Shown in pieces: positions 9,159-17,171 of a stretch of DNA of 64,000 nt. The translations under genes and the position numbers were made by a program. This stretch comes from Chlamydiales bacterium. GTDB lineage: Bacteria > Chlamydiota > Chlamydiia > Chlamydiales > Criblamydiaceae. The stretch is from contig JACKPN010000007.1 of NCBI GenBank assembly GCA_024233575.1, forward strand, positions 1-64,000, given 5' to 3'. The stretch's first letter is position 1. Each line of letters starts with the position of its first letter. The notes under the pieces are model-generated. The model did not search any database. It saw only the letters and a program-made list of their open reading frames with translations, and was not told the origin of the DNA.

Positions 9159-9772
9159 TGAACAAGAAAGAGCGCGCAAAAGAGATACATAATATCCTCG
9201 ACCGGTTATACCCGGATCCGCCGATCCCTCTTGAGCATAAAGATCCCTATACGCTGTTGATCGCCGTGCTGCTCTCCGCACAGTGCACCGATGCCCGTGT
9301 CAACACCGTCACGCCGCTTCTCTTCAAGAAAGCGGATACTCCCAAGAAAATGGTGAAGCTTACTGTCGAGGAAATTGAAGCGATCATCAGGCCGTGCGGC
9401 CTTGCTCCGCGCAAAGCAATAGCGATCCATGCTTTGTCGCAGATCCTTCAGGAGAAACATGCAGGACAGGTTCCCGATACCTTTGCCGACCTCGAGTCGC
9501 TACCCGGTGTCGGCCACAAGACCGCTTCCGTCGTGATGGCGCAAGCATTTGGTCATCCTGCCTTCCCTGTTGACACCCATATCCATCGCTGTGCCAAGCG
9601 GTGGAAGCTCAGCAACGGAAAAAATGTCGTGAAAACAGAGGAGGACCTGAAAAAGCTCTTCCCCCGCGAGTCATGGATACGCCTGCACCTGCAGATCATC
9701 TACTTTGCACGGGAACATTGTCCCGCGCGTCAGCATGATCCCGGTACGTGCCCTATCTGCTCTATCGTATAG
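9158..9772 (+). CDS. nth: Endonuclease III (DNA glycosylase/AP lyase)
   Basis: A 204-residue base-excision repair enzyme. Visible are LLSAQCTDARVN (containing part of the damage pocket), the helix-hairpin-helix LPGVGHKTA with the catalytic Lys, and the FPVDTHIHR segment with the catalytic Asp. The C-terminal iron-sulphur region reads HCPARQHDPGTCPICSIV and stops there. Three cysteines are present (spacing x9, x2), not the canonical C-x6-C-x2-C-x5-C set of four. The gene overlaps mnmE by 1 bp and is in the same operon. Confidence 0.94.
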   Translation: MNKKERAKEIHNILDRLYPDPPIPLEHKDPYTLLIAVLLSAQCTDARVNTVTPLLFKKADTPKKMVKLTVEEIEAIIRPCGLAPRKAIAIHALSQILQEKHAGQVPDTFADLESLPGVGHKTASVVMAQAFGHPAFPVDTHIHRCAKRWKLSNGKNVVKTEEDLKKLFPRESWIRLHLQIIYFAREHCPARQHDPGTCPICSIV

Positions 9773-10157
9773 GAGAGTCTTTCCTATATGCATCATTAAG
9801 AAGAGGATTCATAGTGCTTGTGATATAGCCTGAGATCTTCGATCTTTCCTTGTAAAGAAAATTTTCATTGCTGTTATTTTTGACAACATCTCTACCCCTT
9901 AAAGAAAGAGAATGGCAAGCTGCGGCAATTTCAGGGAAACTCAACTTAACGTAGTGGACGCTGTAGTCTGTAAAAATAATTTCACAGATGTATTTTCTCC
10001 CAAATTTTTCTCCTTCGCATGGCTTAGAATCGATGGAAAATCTGCTAATAACATTTGCATCGAAAGTTTTGTGCGAGCAGGGGGATTCGGCGCATCGGTG
10101 CTCTGTCAATGCATTGACGTAGCCAAAAAAATGGCTTTTTATAGTACTAAAGGTCAT
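9762..10157 (-). CDS. Hypothetical protein (131 aa)
   Basis: I do not recognise this protein. It is a soluble-looking 131-residue product without signal or membrane segment. It lies 27 bp downstream of another hypothetical gene on the same strand, and its 3' end overlaps nth tail-to-tail by 11 bp. A weak resemblance in strand pattern to its upstream neighbour (a basic stretch, ICEIIFTD versus ITVCKVDFN, then an YVKLSF/AYVGLS strand) suggests a diverged pair. The opposite strand also has an open frame, so the gene is plausible but not certain. Confidence 0.5.
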   Translation of the reverse strand: MTFSTIKSHFFGYVNALTEHRCAESPCSHKTFDANVISRFSIDSKPCEGEKFGRKYICEIIFTDYSVHYVKLSFPEIAAACHSLSLRGRDVVKNNSNENFLYKERSKISGYITSTMNPLLNDAYRKDSPIR

Positions 10158-10184
10158 TTTTATTATCTTGTTTTATTGTGATGA

Positions 10185-10592
10185 TTAACGCCCGGGTTGA
10201 TCCGGAATGGTTTCTGATTGTCTCCATGCTTCATAGAATAGAGCTTCTAAAATAGAAAACTCCTCGAGATCTCGATCCGGTTTGATGTTAGCAGCAATAT
10301 TGTGAGGATCTTTAATCTTTTTTGTGTCAAAAACCCACCTATTGAGAGAGGCTAATGACTTAGCAGAAAGGCCAACATAGGCTGATTTTACTATACCTTT
10401 GCTGTTAAAATCAACCTTGCAAACAGTGATCGGGGATCGATCACGGGGATCGTAGTTTGTAGAGTTGATGACAATTTGACGAATTGATTTGTTATTCAAG
10501 TTGTGGTGGTCGCATTCGTCACCAGAACAAAGGTCATGGGTGATAATCACGTAAACGAGTTCAGATTGTTGAGTGTTTATCAATAGATTCAT
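10185..10592 (-). CDS. Hypothetical protein (135 aa)
   Basis: Unrecognised 135-residue soluble protein. The middle (residues 45-95) is rich in predicted beta strands (RQIVINST, ITVCKVDF, SAYVGLSAKSL) and the C-terminus is helical and acidic. It probably forms an operon with the 131-residue gene 27 bp downstream, with which it may share distant ancestry. Upstream DNA is strongly AT-rich and probably contains the promoter. Confidence 0.55.
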   Translation of the reverse strand: MNLLINTQQSELVYVIITHDLCSGDECDHHNLNNKSIRQIVINSTNYDPRDRSPITVCKVDFNSKGIVKSAYVGLSAKSLASLNRWVFDTKKIKDPHNIAANIKPDRDLEEFSILEALFYEAWRQSETIPDQPGR

Positions 10593-11060
10593 AGACGGAG
10601 TTCCTGAATTTTTATAAAAAGATAATAGATAAAATGCGTATTAATATTCAATCGTTGTTTTTTGATATTAAAATGCAATTTTACATCTTCAATAAGAAGA
10701 GTTCGCTATTTAAAATTTACTATATTACAAATTCTTTACCAACTAAATAATTCAGGCTGTGTTGCAAAAATTATAGAAAAGAGGAGCTGTGAACCTTTGA
10801 TTGATAGGAGGGCTTTTATTCAGAAAGTATTTCATTTTTTCTGAAAAATGTGATGATTGTTTACTGATATATAAGATTTTACTACAATTCATCAATTAAT
10901 TAACTTTTAAGATCGGAAATTAGTGGTAGTGTTGATGCGCAAGTAATGATCAATATAAACAAATTTTTTTGACGAAATTATTGCGGTAGAATCTAATCAA
11001 GTGCCATTCACGATTGTTAAATACTTACAAAAATATCGTCGATTGCTTTCAACTACTTTT
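10593..11060. other. AT-rich intergenic region, no gene recognised
   Basis: About 470 bp of AT-rich DNA between two minus-strand genes. The only open frame (10662-10844, 60 codons) has no ribosome site and no coding character. I see no clear hairpin or RNA gene; it presumably carries the promoter of the 135-residue gene. Confidence 0.5.
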
Positions 11061-12563
11061 TCAGTTGTTGATATTGACGTTAGGGCCAAGATAAAGCCCG
11101 TCATTTATAGGTGAGCAATTTTCGTATATGATTTTTCCTTTTATGCTACCTTCGCCCACGATGAAGATTCTTACTCCGGGAATATACTGACCGTTATAAA
11201 ACTGGTAAGCGATTCCCTCAATACGTCCGGCTTCATTTAATACGACACCATTTATTTTAGTTTTTCCCATTGTTTGTAGAACCGTTTTATCCGGACAACT
11301 AAAAGTTCCTATATACTCATTGGTAGGTAGCTGTGTCATTCCACCTTTTGTAATTCTGCTACCCATTTTCTCAGAACGAATTGTTTCAGGCATTTCCTTG
11401 ATAATGAGATCGCCATTGATAACAGCATTTTCTTTCAGATGAATGCAGATGATAGGAGCCTTTGGAACATTGACAGTCAGTGTACTGATTATAGAGTGGT
11501 TAAGTTCTACTTTCCCCATTGCTTGGACAGGTTTTTCAGTGATAACATTACGCAATAGCACATTGCCTTTACCCGCTTTTATCTCTCCAGTGGCACATTC
11601 ATTTTGCTTGTCGTTTGTCCACGTGATACGCCCTTCTTTCGCTGTCACATCTCCTGCATTGCTATCGAATAAAGTAATATTCCCACTAGAAATGATGGTT
11701 ATTGCTGATGACCTCGTGCAAGTCACATCTTTTTTAGCCCGGATAGATTGAGCAGAAGAACTATCGCATGTCACGTTTCCTTCACGAGCATCTATTAAAC
11801 CTACTGTGCAATTTATAATTGAAATATCACCTAACTCGCCTCTGCCTTGGGCGTCGATTTCCTTTAGAGTTGAGTTCTCACAAACGATCGATCCATGTTG
11901 CGAGGATATAGAATCTTTTTTTGCTTCAGAATGATTCAAATAGATATCCTGTTTTGCAAGAATGCCTTTATTAAAGGTGCAATTGGTAGCTGATATCTTA
12001 CTAGGTGACTCATGTCTATACCTTTTTGTAAATATTTCATTACTTAGTGCAACAGGTTCATCTATTTTTTTCTGTTGATTAGTAGAAGCATGACTATCCC
12101 CGCAAAAATGAGAGGAGGTTTGGGAGTGAGTATCACTACGGTGTGCGTTGTCATTGAAAGTAGCTGAAGGGGCGGCTGTTTGCACGCGTATTGTCCTTCT
12201 ATAAGATGGAGGAATGTACTGCTGCGAAAAGGTGGCGTTTTGGCTGCCGAAAAGAATATCAAAGACAGGTATATTTTTCGCAACCAAGCCATCAGCAAAA
12301 TGTTGCGTTGCTTCAACATTATTGTTAGAAGTAGTAAGACATAGTCCGTTGCAAAAACTCAAGCGATGATCGTCAGTGAAAAATGTACTAAACTGCTTTT
12401 TAATTTCTGCTGTTATCGGGTCTTCATTACCAACTTGGGCTGTAAATGTGCGACCAATATCGTTTTGATTGGTATGATAAAAATCAATAATAGCTTGTTG
12501 AGCTTTAACTGTTGAGTCGAACTGAACTATTGGCATAGGATTCACCTTTTTGGGTAGTTCCAA
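11061..12563 (-). CDS. Large hypothetical protein with beta-solenoid-like repeats
   Basis: 500 residues, no signal peptide. Residues about 205-365 consist of degenerate 16-22-residue repeats of the pattern (G/K)-(N/D/R/K)-(V/I)-x-x-x-x-S...I-x-A-x-x-G. Examples are LGDISIINCTVGLIDAREG, NVTCDSSSAQSIRAKK, DVTCTRSSAITIISSG and NITLFDSNAGDVTAKEG. Such periodic strand-turn repeats usually build a right-handed beta-solenoid. The C-terminus repeats the theme (ENAVINGDLIIKE, GKIIYENCSP), reminiscent of bactofilin/adhesin-type helices. The N-terminal 100 residues are globular. It is divergent from the TIR-NLR gene, with a palindrome-rich region between them. Function unknown; a structural or surface/effector role is possible. 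Confidence 0.75.
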   Translation of the reverse strand: MELPKKVNPMPIVQFDSTVKAQQAIIDFYHTNQNDIGRTFTAQVGNEDPITAEIKKQFSTFFTDDHRLSFCNGLCLTTSNNNVEATQHFADGLVAKNIPVFDILFGSQNATFSQQYIPPSYRRTIRVQTAAPSATFNDNAHRSDTHSQTSSHFCGDSHASTNQQKKIDEPVALSNEIFTKRYRHESPSKISATNCTFNKGILAKQDIYLNHSEAKKDSISSQHGSIVCENSTLKEIDAQGRGELGDISIINCTVGLIDAREGNVTCDSSSAQSIRAKKDVTCTRSSAITIISSGNITLFDSNAGDVTAKEGRITWTNDKQNECATGEIKAGKGNVLLRNVITEKPVQAMGKVELNHSIISTLTVNVPKAPIICIHLKENAVINGDLIIKEMPETIRSEKMGSRITKGGMTQLPTNEYIGTFSCPDKTVLQTMGKTKINGVVLNEAGRIEGIAYQFYNGQYIPGVRIFIVGEGSIKGKIIYENCSPINDGLYLGPNVNINN

Positions 12564-12582
12564 CCATGTAATGGTGACATCT

Positions 12583-12651
12583 ATACTGAAATTGAATCAA
12601 GAATCGATATGTTGACTTTGAGAAAACCGATTCTTGAATCAACTTCGGTAT
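12583..12651. repeat. Imperfect inverted repeat (24-bp arms)
   Basis: Left arm 12583-12606 and right arm 12628-12651 pair with three mismatches around a 21-bp spacer. The arm contains the TTGATTCAA..CTTCGGTAT motif that recurs at 13049-13073 and 13127-13150. It starts 20 bp upstream of the beta-solenoid gene's start codon. Confidence 0.75.
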
Positions 12652-13048
12652 ACTTACGAGAAAGCCAATAATTCTCGCCATGCTCTTCGTTCATAGCATA
12701 TTGCAATGAACCCTTCATTTGGCTCGCTTATCGATATTCTCGCTAGCATTACATGTTTAAGACTAATTTTTGGCTTAAAGTATATGGCTTAACTCGATTT
12801 TTTCAAGGTGTTTTTGATTTTGTCACACAAATAGCTTACGACGATCAGCGCCTTGATTAGGTCGTGTTTATTTATAGATGCAACCCTCAATCACCGTACT
12901 TCTCGTGCATATCATTTTAACCATCTACCACCCTTCGCTCCCCCAGAAAATTGCTAGAACAACCAACCCAAATAATTTTGCAAGTGCCTTTTAAAACTAA
13001 AACTCTAATTATTAAACCATTTGTTCAAGTGTTCTTGGAATGGAGAGA

Positions 13049-13073
13049 TACCGAAATTGATTCGATTTCGGTA
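13049..13073. repeat. Palindrome with TTCGGTA arms (9-bp stem, 7-nt loop)
   Basis: The sequence TACCGAAAT-7 nt-ATTTCGGTA is a perfect 9-bp inverted repeat whose core (TTGATTC) matches the two neighbouring palindromes. It lies about 100 bp upstream of the TIR-NLR start. Possible operator or repeat remnant. Confidence 0.7.
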
Positions 13074-13126
13074 TAATTATATTGCAGTTTGATTTTGATT
13101 ATATTTATAATGTTGTACGTTTATTT

Positions 13127-13145
13127 CGAAGTTGATTCAACTTCG
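13127..13145. repeat. Perfect palindrome CGAAGTTGA-T-TCAACTTCG
   Basis: A perfect 9-bp inverted repeat with a single central base, 24 bp before the ATG of the TIR-NLR gene. The position just upstream of a start codon and the recurrence of the motif upstream suggest a regulator-binding site; this is inference. Confidence 0.7.
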
Positions 13146-13168
13146 GTATATGAAATTCGTAATATTCT

Positions 13169-15805
13169 ATGCGTAAATTATTTTTTTTATTCTTGCTGAT
13201 CGTTACCATTTTTTTCGTATGCAAAGCGCCACCGATTGAGGGTATGCCTGCTGTAGAGCCAGACCAGGCTGTTGATTCAGACTCGCTAAAGCTGTCCTCA
13301 GATGATACCGGCCTGTACTCACCCTATCAGTCGAACATGCGAGTAAGAAAACTATTTGAACGCTATCTAGAAGAGATTAATGTCCTCTCAACTCAGGAGA
13401 GTCCTCCGACCTGTTTTATTTGTTTCAACTTCGAAGAAGAAGACATTCGAAATTGGCTGGAGGATGTTTTTATTCCTGACCTGCAAAAAGCGGGGATTAA
13501 GCCGCTTTTTTCTCGTTTTACCATCAGGCCGGGCAAGGAACTCAATGCCTTTCAAGGTCTTGCAAGAGAGGCGGACCAGGTCATTGTTATTTGTACCCCG
13601 GAATTGAAACAGAAGTATCTGCAACGGCAAACATCGCCAATAGGACTCGCGCAAGAGATCCGGCTTTGCCAGGAGAGATATAATGATTCCGATAAGTACG
13701 AGACGATCTATCCCTTGTATTTAAAAGGTTCAAGACGTGAAAGTTGTCCCTCGCATTTTTTTGAGCCAATATTTGGAATAAAATTTAACGGAGATAACTA
13801 CTATGAAAATGCCTACGAACTGTTTTCTGCTCAACGCAACATCCCGCTAGAGATAACAAGGAAAAAAAAGAAGGCTTTCATAAGCCAACTGAGAAATATA
13901 CTTCATCCAAATCATGTAAACAAAATGCCCTGTTTAAAGCAGTTTGTCGGAAGAAAACAGGAACTGATGACGTTGACAAGGCTATGCAAATCTGAACGTT
14001 GTGTTGCTGTTTGTGGTCTTGGAGGCATAGGAAAGTCGACAATGGCAGCCAAATTCGCAGAGGCGTCGCAGGAAGATTTTGATACGATAGCCTTCATTAA
14101 AGCAGACTCGAGACAGTCGCTTGTCCAACAGCTATTGCAACTGGCTGACGAATTGTCTATTCCTGAAGGATCCGTTGATAAACGGTTGCAGCTGCTGAAG
14201 CTCCAATTCGAAAAGAAAAATTTTCTGCTGATTTTTGACGGCGTTGATTGTCAAGAATCTTTTAACGCGTTGAAGAAACATATCCCTGAAGAGGGCAACT
14301 CATTAGTGTTGATCACATCCAGGATGCCGGAACACTCACTTTTGTTGGGTGCAAAAGTCGTCGAACTAGGCCCTCTGGCTTCCGATGAGGCTGTACAGCT
14401 TCTGGATCCATTGGCCTATGAACGCAAATATGCTGAGCAGTTAGTTGAAAAGCTCGGAGGGCTTCCTTTAGCGTTACGTCATACTACTGCATATATGCGT
14501 GCGAGAAACATTTCCATCGAGAAATATCTAGATCGTTTTGGTGAATACCAACTAGAGCTATTTGAGGAACGTTACTTGAATTTGCAGCATGATGAAAAAA
14601 CCGTTCTGACAACATGGCTGGCAAACACGGAACAAATTCGGAAGCAATGTCCATTGTCTGAAGAGGTCATGGGGCTGATGGCGCTTACAGGCCCGGTGTC
14701 TGTGCCGATAGAAGTGCTCGAGGAGTGGTGCCGCGCTTACCATGCTGATGTATCTACACTCGAACTGGAGAATGTACTACGTTATTTACGCGAATATTCG
14801 CTTATCGATGGTTCCCAAGAAAATTTTTATCATGTACATCCCCTTGTTCAGCAAATGACCCTGTACTATCTTGATAAAAAGAATCCTTCATGCAAACAAG
14901 AGTTGACCTCTCAGCTTCTAAATACGCTGTTCACTCTGACAAAAAAATACCGGGCCAAGACTCCAGAGACTTATCATTTTACCGGATCCTTGATCCCTCT
15001 ATGCACTCATTATTTTAAGCAGGAAGGCCGTTGGAACCATCCTATGGAAGCCCTTGCTCTCCTACTGGTAAAAACTAACTACCATATCGATGTTGAGAAA
15101 AATTATTCCGAGGCGGAGAATTGTCTGGCGTTGGCTAATGAAATTGCCGGCGATCTCGACCTGCCTTTGAAGGGGAGGGTTGGGTTCCTTAATGGCTTTG
15201 TCGATTATGTAAAAGCCAAGGAGTGCTCGGACCCATCTGTTCGGACCGCGCTTTTCGGTAGCGCTCATCAACATTTTCAGCGCGCATTGGAAATCTATGA
15301 CCAGTACATAGATGAAGAGCTGTATCTGCATATCGAAAGCAATTCTAAGAAGTGCAATCGAAACCACCAGAAGGCGATCTGTTTAGAATACCAAGCACAG
15401 CTGTTGATCGAGCTCGACAGACTTGACGAAGCAAAACAGGCTTTAGAAAATTCCTTACGAGAGCTTCTGGCGATCTGCCCAAGCGGCAAACATTATGATA
15501 TCGCCCGCATATTACGAGAAGAGGGAATAATTCTAATGAAACGAGAGAATTATTCTGAGGCTCTTGAAAAAATAGTGCAGGCGTTGAAAATGCAACAAAG
15601 TGAAGAGGTTTATGGCAGTAGTTTCGACAGCCATCCCACTGTTGCTGCCACGTATATAGCCTTAGGCGATCTCTATGAAAAGATGCAGGCAAAAGACAAG
15701 GCGTATGCTGCATTTGAAAAGGCCCTCTCGATCAATAGTCGGATCTATGGAGAGACTCATCCTTTCGTTTTACGAGCCAAGCAGCGCCTTCTAAAATTGT
15801 CTTAA
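13169..15805 (+). CDS. TIR / NB-ARC / TPR (NLR-like) protein with N-terminal signal sequence
   Basis: 878 residues built like an NLR immune receptor. A strongly hydrophobic N-terminus (residues 2-17) looks like a signal peptide or membrane anchor. Residues about 80-215 match a TIR/SEFIR fold: PTCFICFNFEEED as first strand, DQVIVICTPE as a later strand, and GLAQEIRLC with Glu163 as candidate NADase glutamate. An NB-ARC ATPase follows: P-loop GLGGIGKST (283-291), Walker B FLLIFDGVD (352-360), LITSR (381-385), GLPLAL (431-436) and a winged-helix VHPLVQ near residue 570. The C-terminal third is TPR repeats (LGDLYEKMQAKDKAYAAFEK). It stands alone in its strand. Architecture is confident; an anti-phage or host-directed role is open. 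Confidence 0.85.
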   Translation: MRKLFFLFLLIVTIFFVCKAPPIEGMPAVEPDQAVDSDSLKLSSDDTGLYSPYQSNMRVRKLFERYLEEINVLSTQESPPTCFICFNFEEEDIRNWLEDVFIPDLQKAGIKPLFSRFTIRPGKELNAFQGLAREADQVIVICTPELKQKYLQRQTSPIGLAQEIRLCQERYNDSDKYETIYPLYLKGSRRESCPSHFFEPIFGIKFNGDNYYENAYELFSAQRNIPLEITRKKKKAFISQLRNILHPNHVNKMPCLKQFVGRKQELMTLTRLCKSERCVAVCGLGGIGKSTMAAKFAEASQEDFDTIAFIKADSRQSLVQQLLQLADELSIPEGSVDKRLQLLKLQFEKKNFLLIFDGVDCQESFNALKKHIPEEGNSLVLITSRMPEHSLLLGAKVVELGPLASDEAVQLLDPLAYERKYAEQLVEKLGGLPLALRHTTAYMRARNISIEKYLDRFGEYQLELFEERYLNLQHDEKTVLTTWLANTEQIRKQCPLSEEVMGLMALTGPVSVPIEVLEEWCRAYHADVSTLELENVLRYLREYSLIDGSQENFYHVHPLVQQMTLYYLDKKNPSCKQELTSQLLNTLFTLTKKYRAKTPETYHFTGSLIPLCTHYFKQEGRWNHPMEALALLLVKTNYHIDVEKNYSEAENCLALANEIAGDLDLPLKGRVGFLNGFVDYVKAKECSDPSVRTALFGSAHQHFQRALEIYDQYIDEELYLHIESNSKKCNRNHQKAICLEYQAQLLIELDRLDEAKQALENSLRELLAICPSGKHYDIARILREEGIILMKRENYSEALEKIVQALKMQQSEEVYGSSFDSHPTVAATYIALGDLYEKMQAKDKAYAAFEKALSINSRIYGETHPFVLRAKQRLLKLS

Positions 15806-15817
15806 TATGTTGAGCTA

Positions 15818-15963
15818 CTTGCAAAATTATTTGGGGCGTTTTTCCTGCAATTTTTCGCTTCACTTCGTGCTCGTTCTCGCAAACTGTCATCAGTTTGCGT
15901 CGAACTCCGCTCTTTGTGAGCCACAAAATTGCTAGAAAAACCACACCCAACGAATTTTGCAAG
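15818..15963. repeat. Long imperfect inverted repeat between the NLR gene and ruvA
   Basis: Arms 15818-15856 and 15925-15963 are near-complementary over about 39 bp (starting CTTGCAAAATT and ending AATTTTGCAAG). The left part, with the following ATTGTCATCAGTTT-like core, recurs after the heptosyltransferase gene (20797-20870), and one arm recurs at 12946-12984. It sits between convergent genes, so it may act as a bidirectional terminator. The repetition suggests a small non-autonomous element. Confidence 0.7.
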
Positions 15964-16033
15964 CAGCTCATGTTACAAATGGCTTATTTGTTTTCTCAAA
16001 GCCAAAATCCCGATTCTTAAAGAGGTACGTACC

Positions 16034-16639
16034 TCAAACGTTTTTCAGCGATAGTGTGATCAGCTCAGCCAGGTCGATTGCATCGGGAATTGTCTCCAAT
16101 GTCTTTTTGATCGCTTTCTGTGCTGTGTTTTGCGTGTAGCCAAGGTTGACGAGAGCGCTCATGGCGTCCTGGATCTGTTGTGCACGCGGGTCGTTCTTTG
16201 TCTGAACGAAGAAACCTGAAGGATCGGAAGCGCAAAGCGCCGGCAGCCTGTCGCGGATCTCGATGATCAGCCTTTCTGCGGACTTCTTGCCGATGCCGGG
16301 AACTTTGCAGATAGCAGGGATGTCGTTGTTTTGGATCGCCTGGCACAGCTGCCTTGCCGGCAGGTGGCCGATCAGACTCAGCGCTGTCTTGGGGCCGATG
16401 CCCGACACGCCGATCAGCACCTCGAACAAATCGCGTTCATCTTTGGAGATAAACCCAAATAGCTTTTGCGAGTCCTCGCGGACGACAAAGCTGGTGTAGA
16501 GCAGAAGCTCATTTCCTGTTGCCGGCAGTTCGCCGAAGAGACTGGCAGGGATCAGTACCTGATAGCCCAGTCCATGCGCTTCGATGGTCGCCACAGTCGG
16601 TGTCGATTCTGTCAATGTTCCTCGGATGTAGTTGATCAT
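16034..16639 (-). CDS. ruvA: Holliday junction DNA helicase subunit RuvA
   Basis: 201 residues. RuvA binds four-way junctions as a tetramer and loads the RuvB motor. The N-terminal OB domain (MINYIRGTL, GLGYQV), the two helix-hairpin-helix segments (GVSGIGPKTAL and VPGIGKKSAERLI) and the C-terminal RuvB-binding domain (ALVNLGYTQNTAQKAI) are all present. It starts 4 bp after ruvC ends, giving a ruvC-ruvA operon as in Chlamydia (CT502-CT501). Confidence 0.97.
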   Translation of the reverse strand: MINYIRGTLTESTPTVATIEAHGLGYQVLIPASLFGELPATGNELLLYTSFVVREDSQKLFGFISKDERDLFEVLIGVSGIGPKTALSLIGHLPARQLCQAIQNNDIPAICKVPGIGKKSAERLIIEIRDRLPALCASDPSGFFVQTKNDPRAQQIQDAMSALVNLGYTQNTAQKAIKKTLETIPDAIDLAELITLSLKNV

Positions 16640-16643
16640 CGTG

Positions 16644-17171
16644 TTACCTGTTGATGAGGGTCAGTTGTTCTCGATGGCCGCGCTGTGCATGGCAGATCGC
16701 TAGGCAGAGGGCATCGGCGGCATCTGCAGGCGTGGGTGGCTTGGGCAGGTTGAGCAGTCTCTGTGTCATCCCTTGTACCTGCTCTTTGCTGGCAGTGCCT
16801 CTTCCTGTCACTGCGTTCTTTGCAGCTTTCGGTGTGTATTCATAGATGGCAACGCCTAGTTTACGCGCTGCTACGATCACCACGCCGCGTGCCATTCCCA
16901 ATTTTAACGCACTTTGAACATTTTTATGAACGAATTGTGACTCGATAGCCAAAGCATCGGGACGGTAGCGAAGAATCAATTCTTCGGTGGCTTCGTAAAT
17001 GATCAGATAACGGTCCGGAAGCTCTAAGGCTGGCGGAGGCTTAATGCAGCCATAGTCAACAGCTTCGTAGCGGTTGTCATGTACCTTGATGATGCCATAG
17101 CCAGTCACCCGCGTTCCCGGATCGATGCCCATGATTAGCGCTGTTCTTTTATTTTTCGTCGAACAAGTCAC
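16644..17171 (-). CDS. ruvC: Holliday junction resolvase RuvC
   Basis: An endonuclease that cuts Holliday junctions symmetrically. It carries the GIDPGTRVTGYGII first strand with the catalytic Asp, the IESQFV second acidic site and the late DAADALCLAICH motif. I prefer the GTG at 17169-17171, because AAAGG lies just upstream and this leaves the residues needed before the first strand. The ATG at 17130-17132 would begin inside that strand, and a TTG at 17201 lacks a ribosome site. The chosen start overlaps the upstream coiled-coil gene by 23 bp. About 175 residues, usual for the family. Confidence 0.93.
   Translation of the reverse strand: MTCSTKNKRTALIMGIDPGTRVTGYGIIKVHDNRYEAVDYGCIKPPPALELPDRYLIIYEATEELILRYRPDALAIESQFVHKNVQSALKLGMARGVVIVAARKLGVAIYEYTPKAAKNAVTGRGTASKEQVQGMTQRLLNLPKPPTPADAADALCLAICHAQRGHREQLTLINR

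Larger units (their letters stand above)
12564..13168. promoter_or_regulatory. Divergent intergenic region with several palindromes
   Basis: 605 bp between two divergent genes, without a coding frame. It holds an imperfect 24-bp inverted repeat (12583-12606 with 12628-12651, three mismatches), a palindrome at 13049-13073 and a perfect 9+1+9 palindrome at 13127-13145. These share the core TTGATTC-A-TTCGGTATA. It also contains copies of two intergenic repeats found elsewhere in the window (12745-12765 and 12946-12984). Two palindromes sit within 120 bp of the TIR-NLR start, so an operator role is possible. Confidence 0.6.

Noticed and set aside
10662..10844. 60-codon plus-strand frame in AT-rich DNA
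   Set aside because: No ribosome site and composition typical of random AT-rich sequence.
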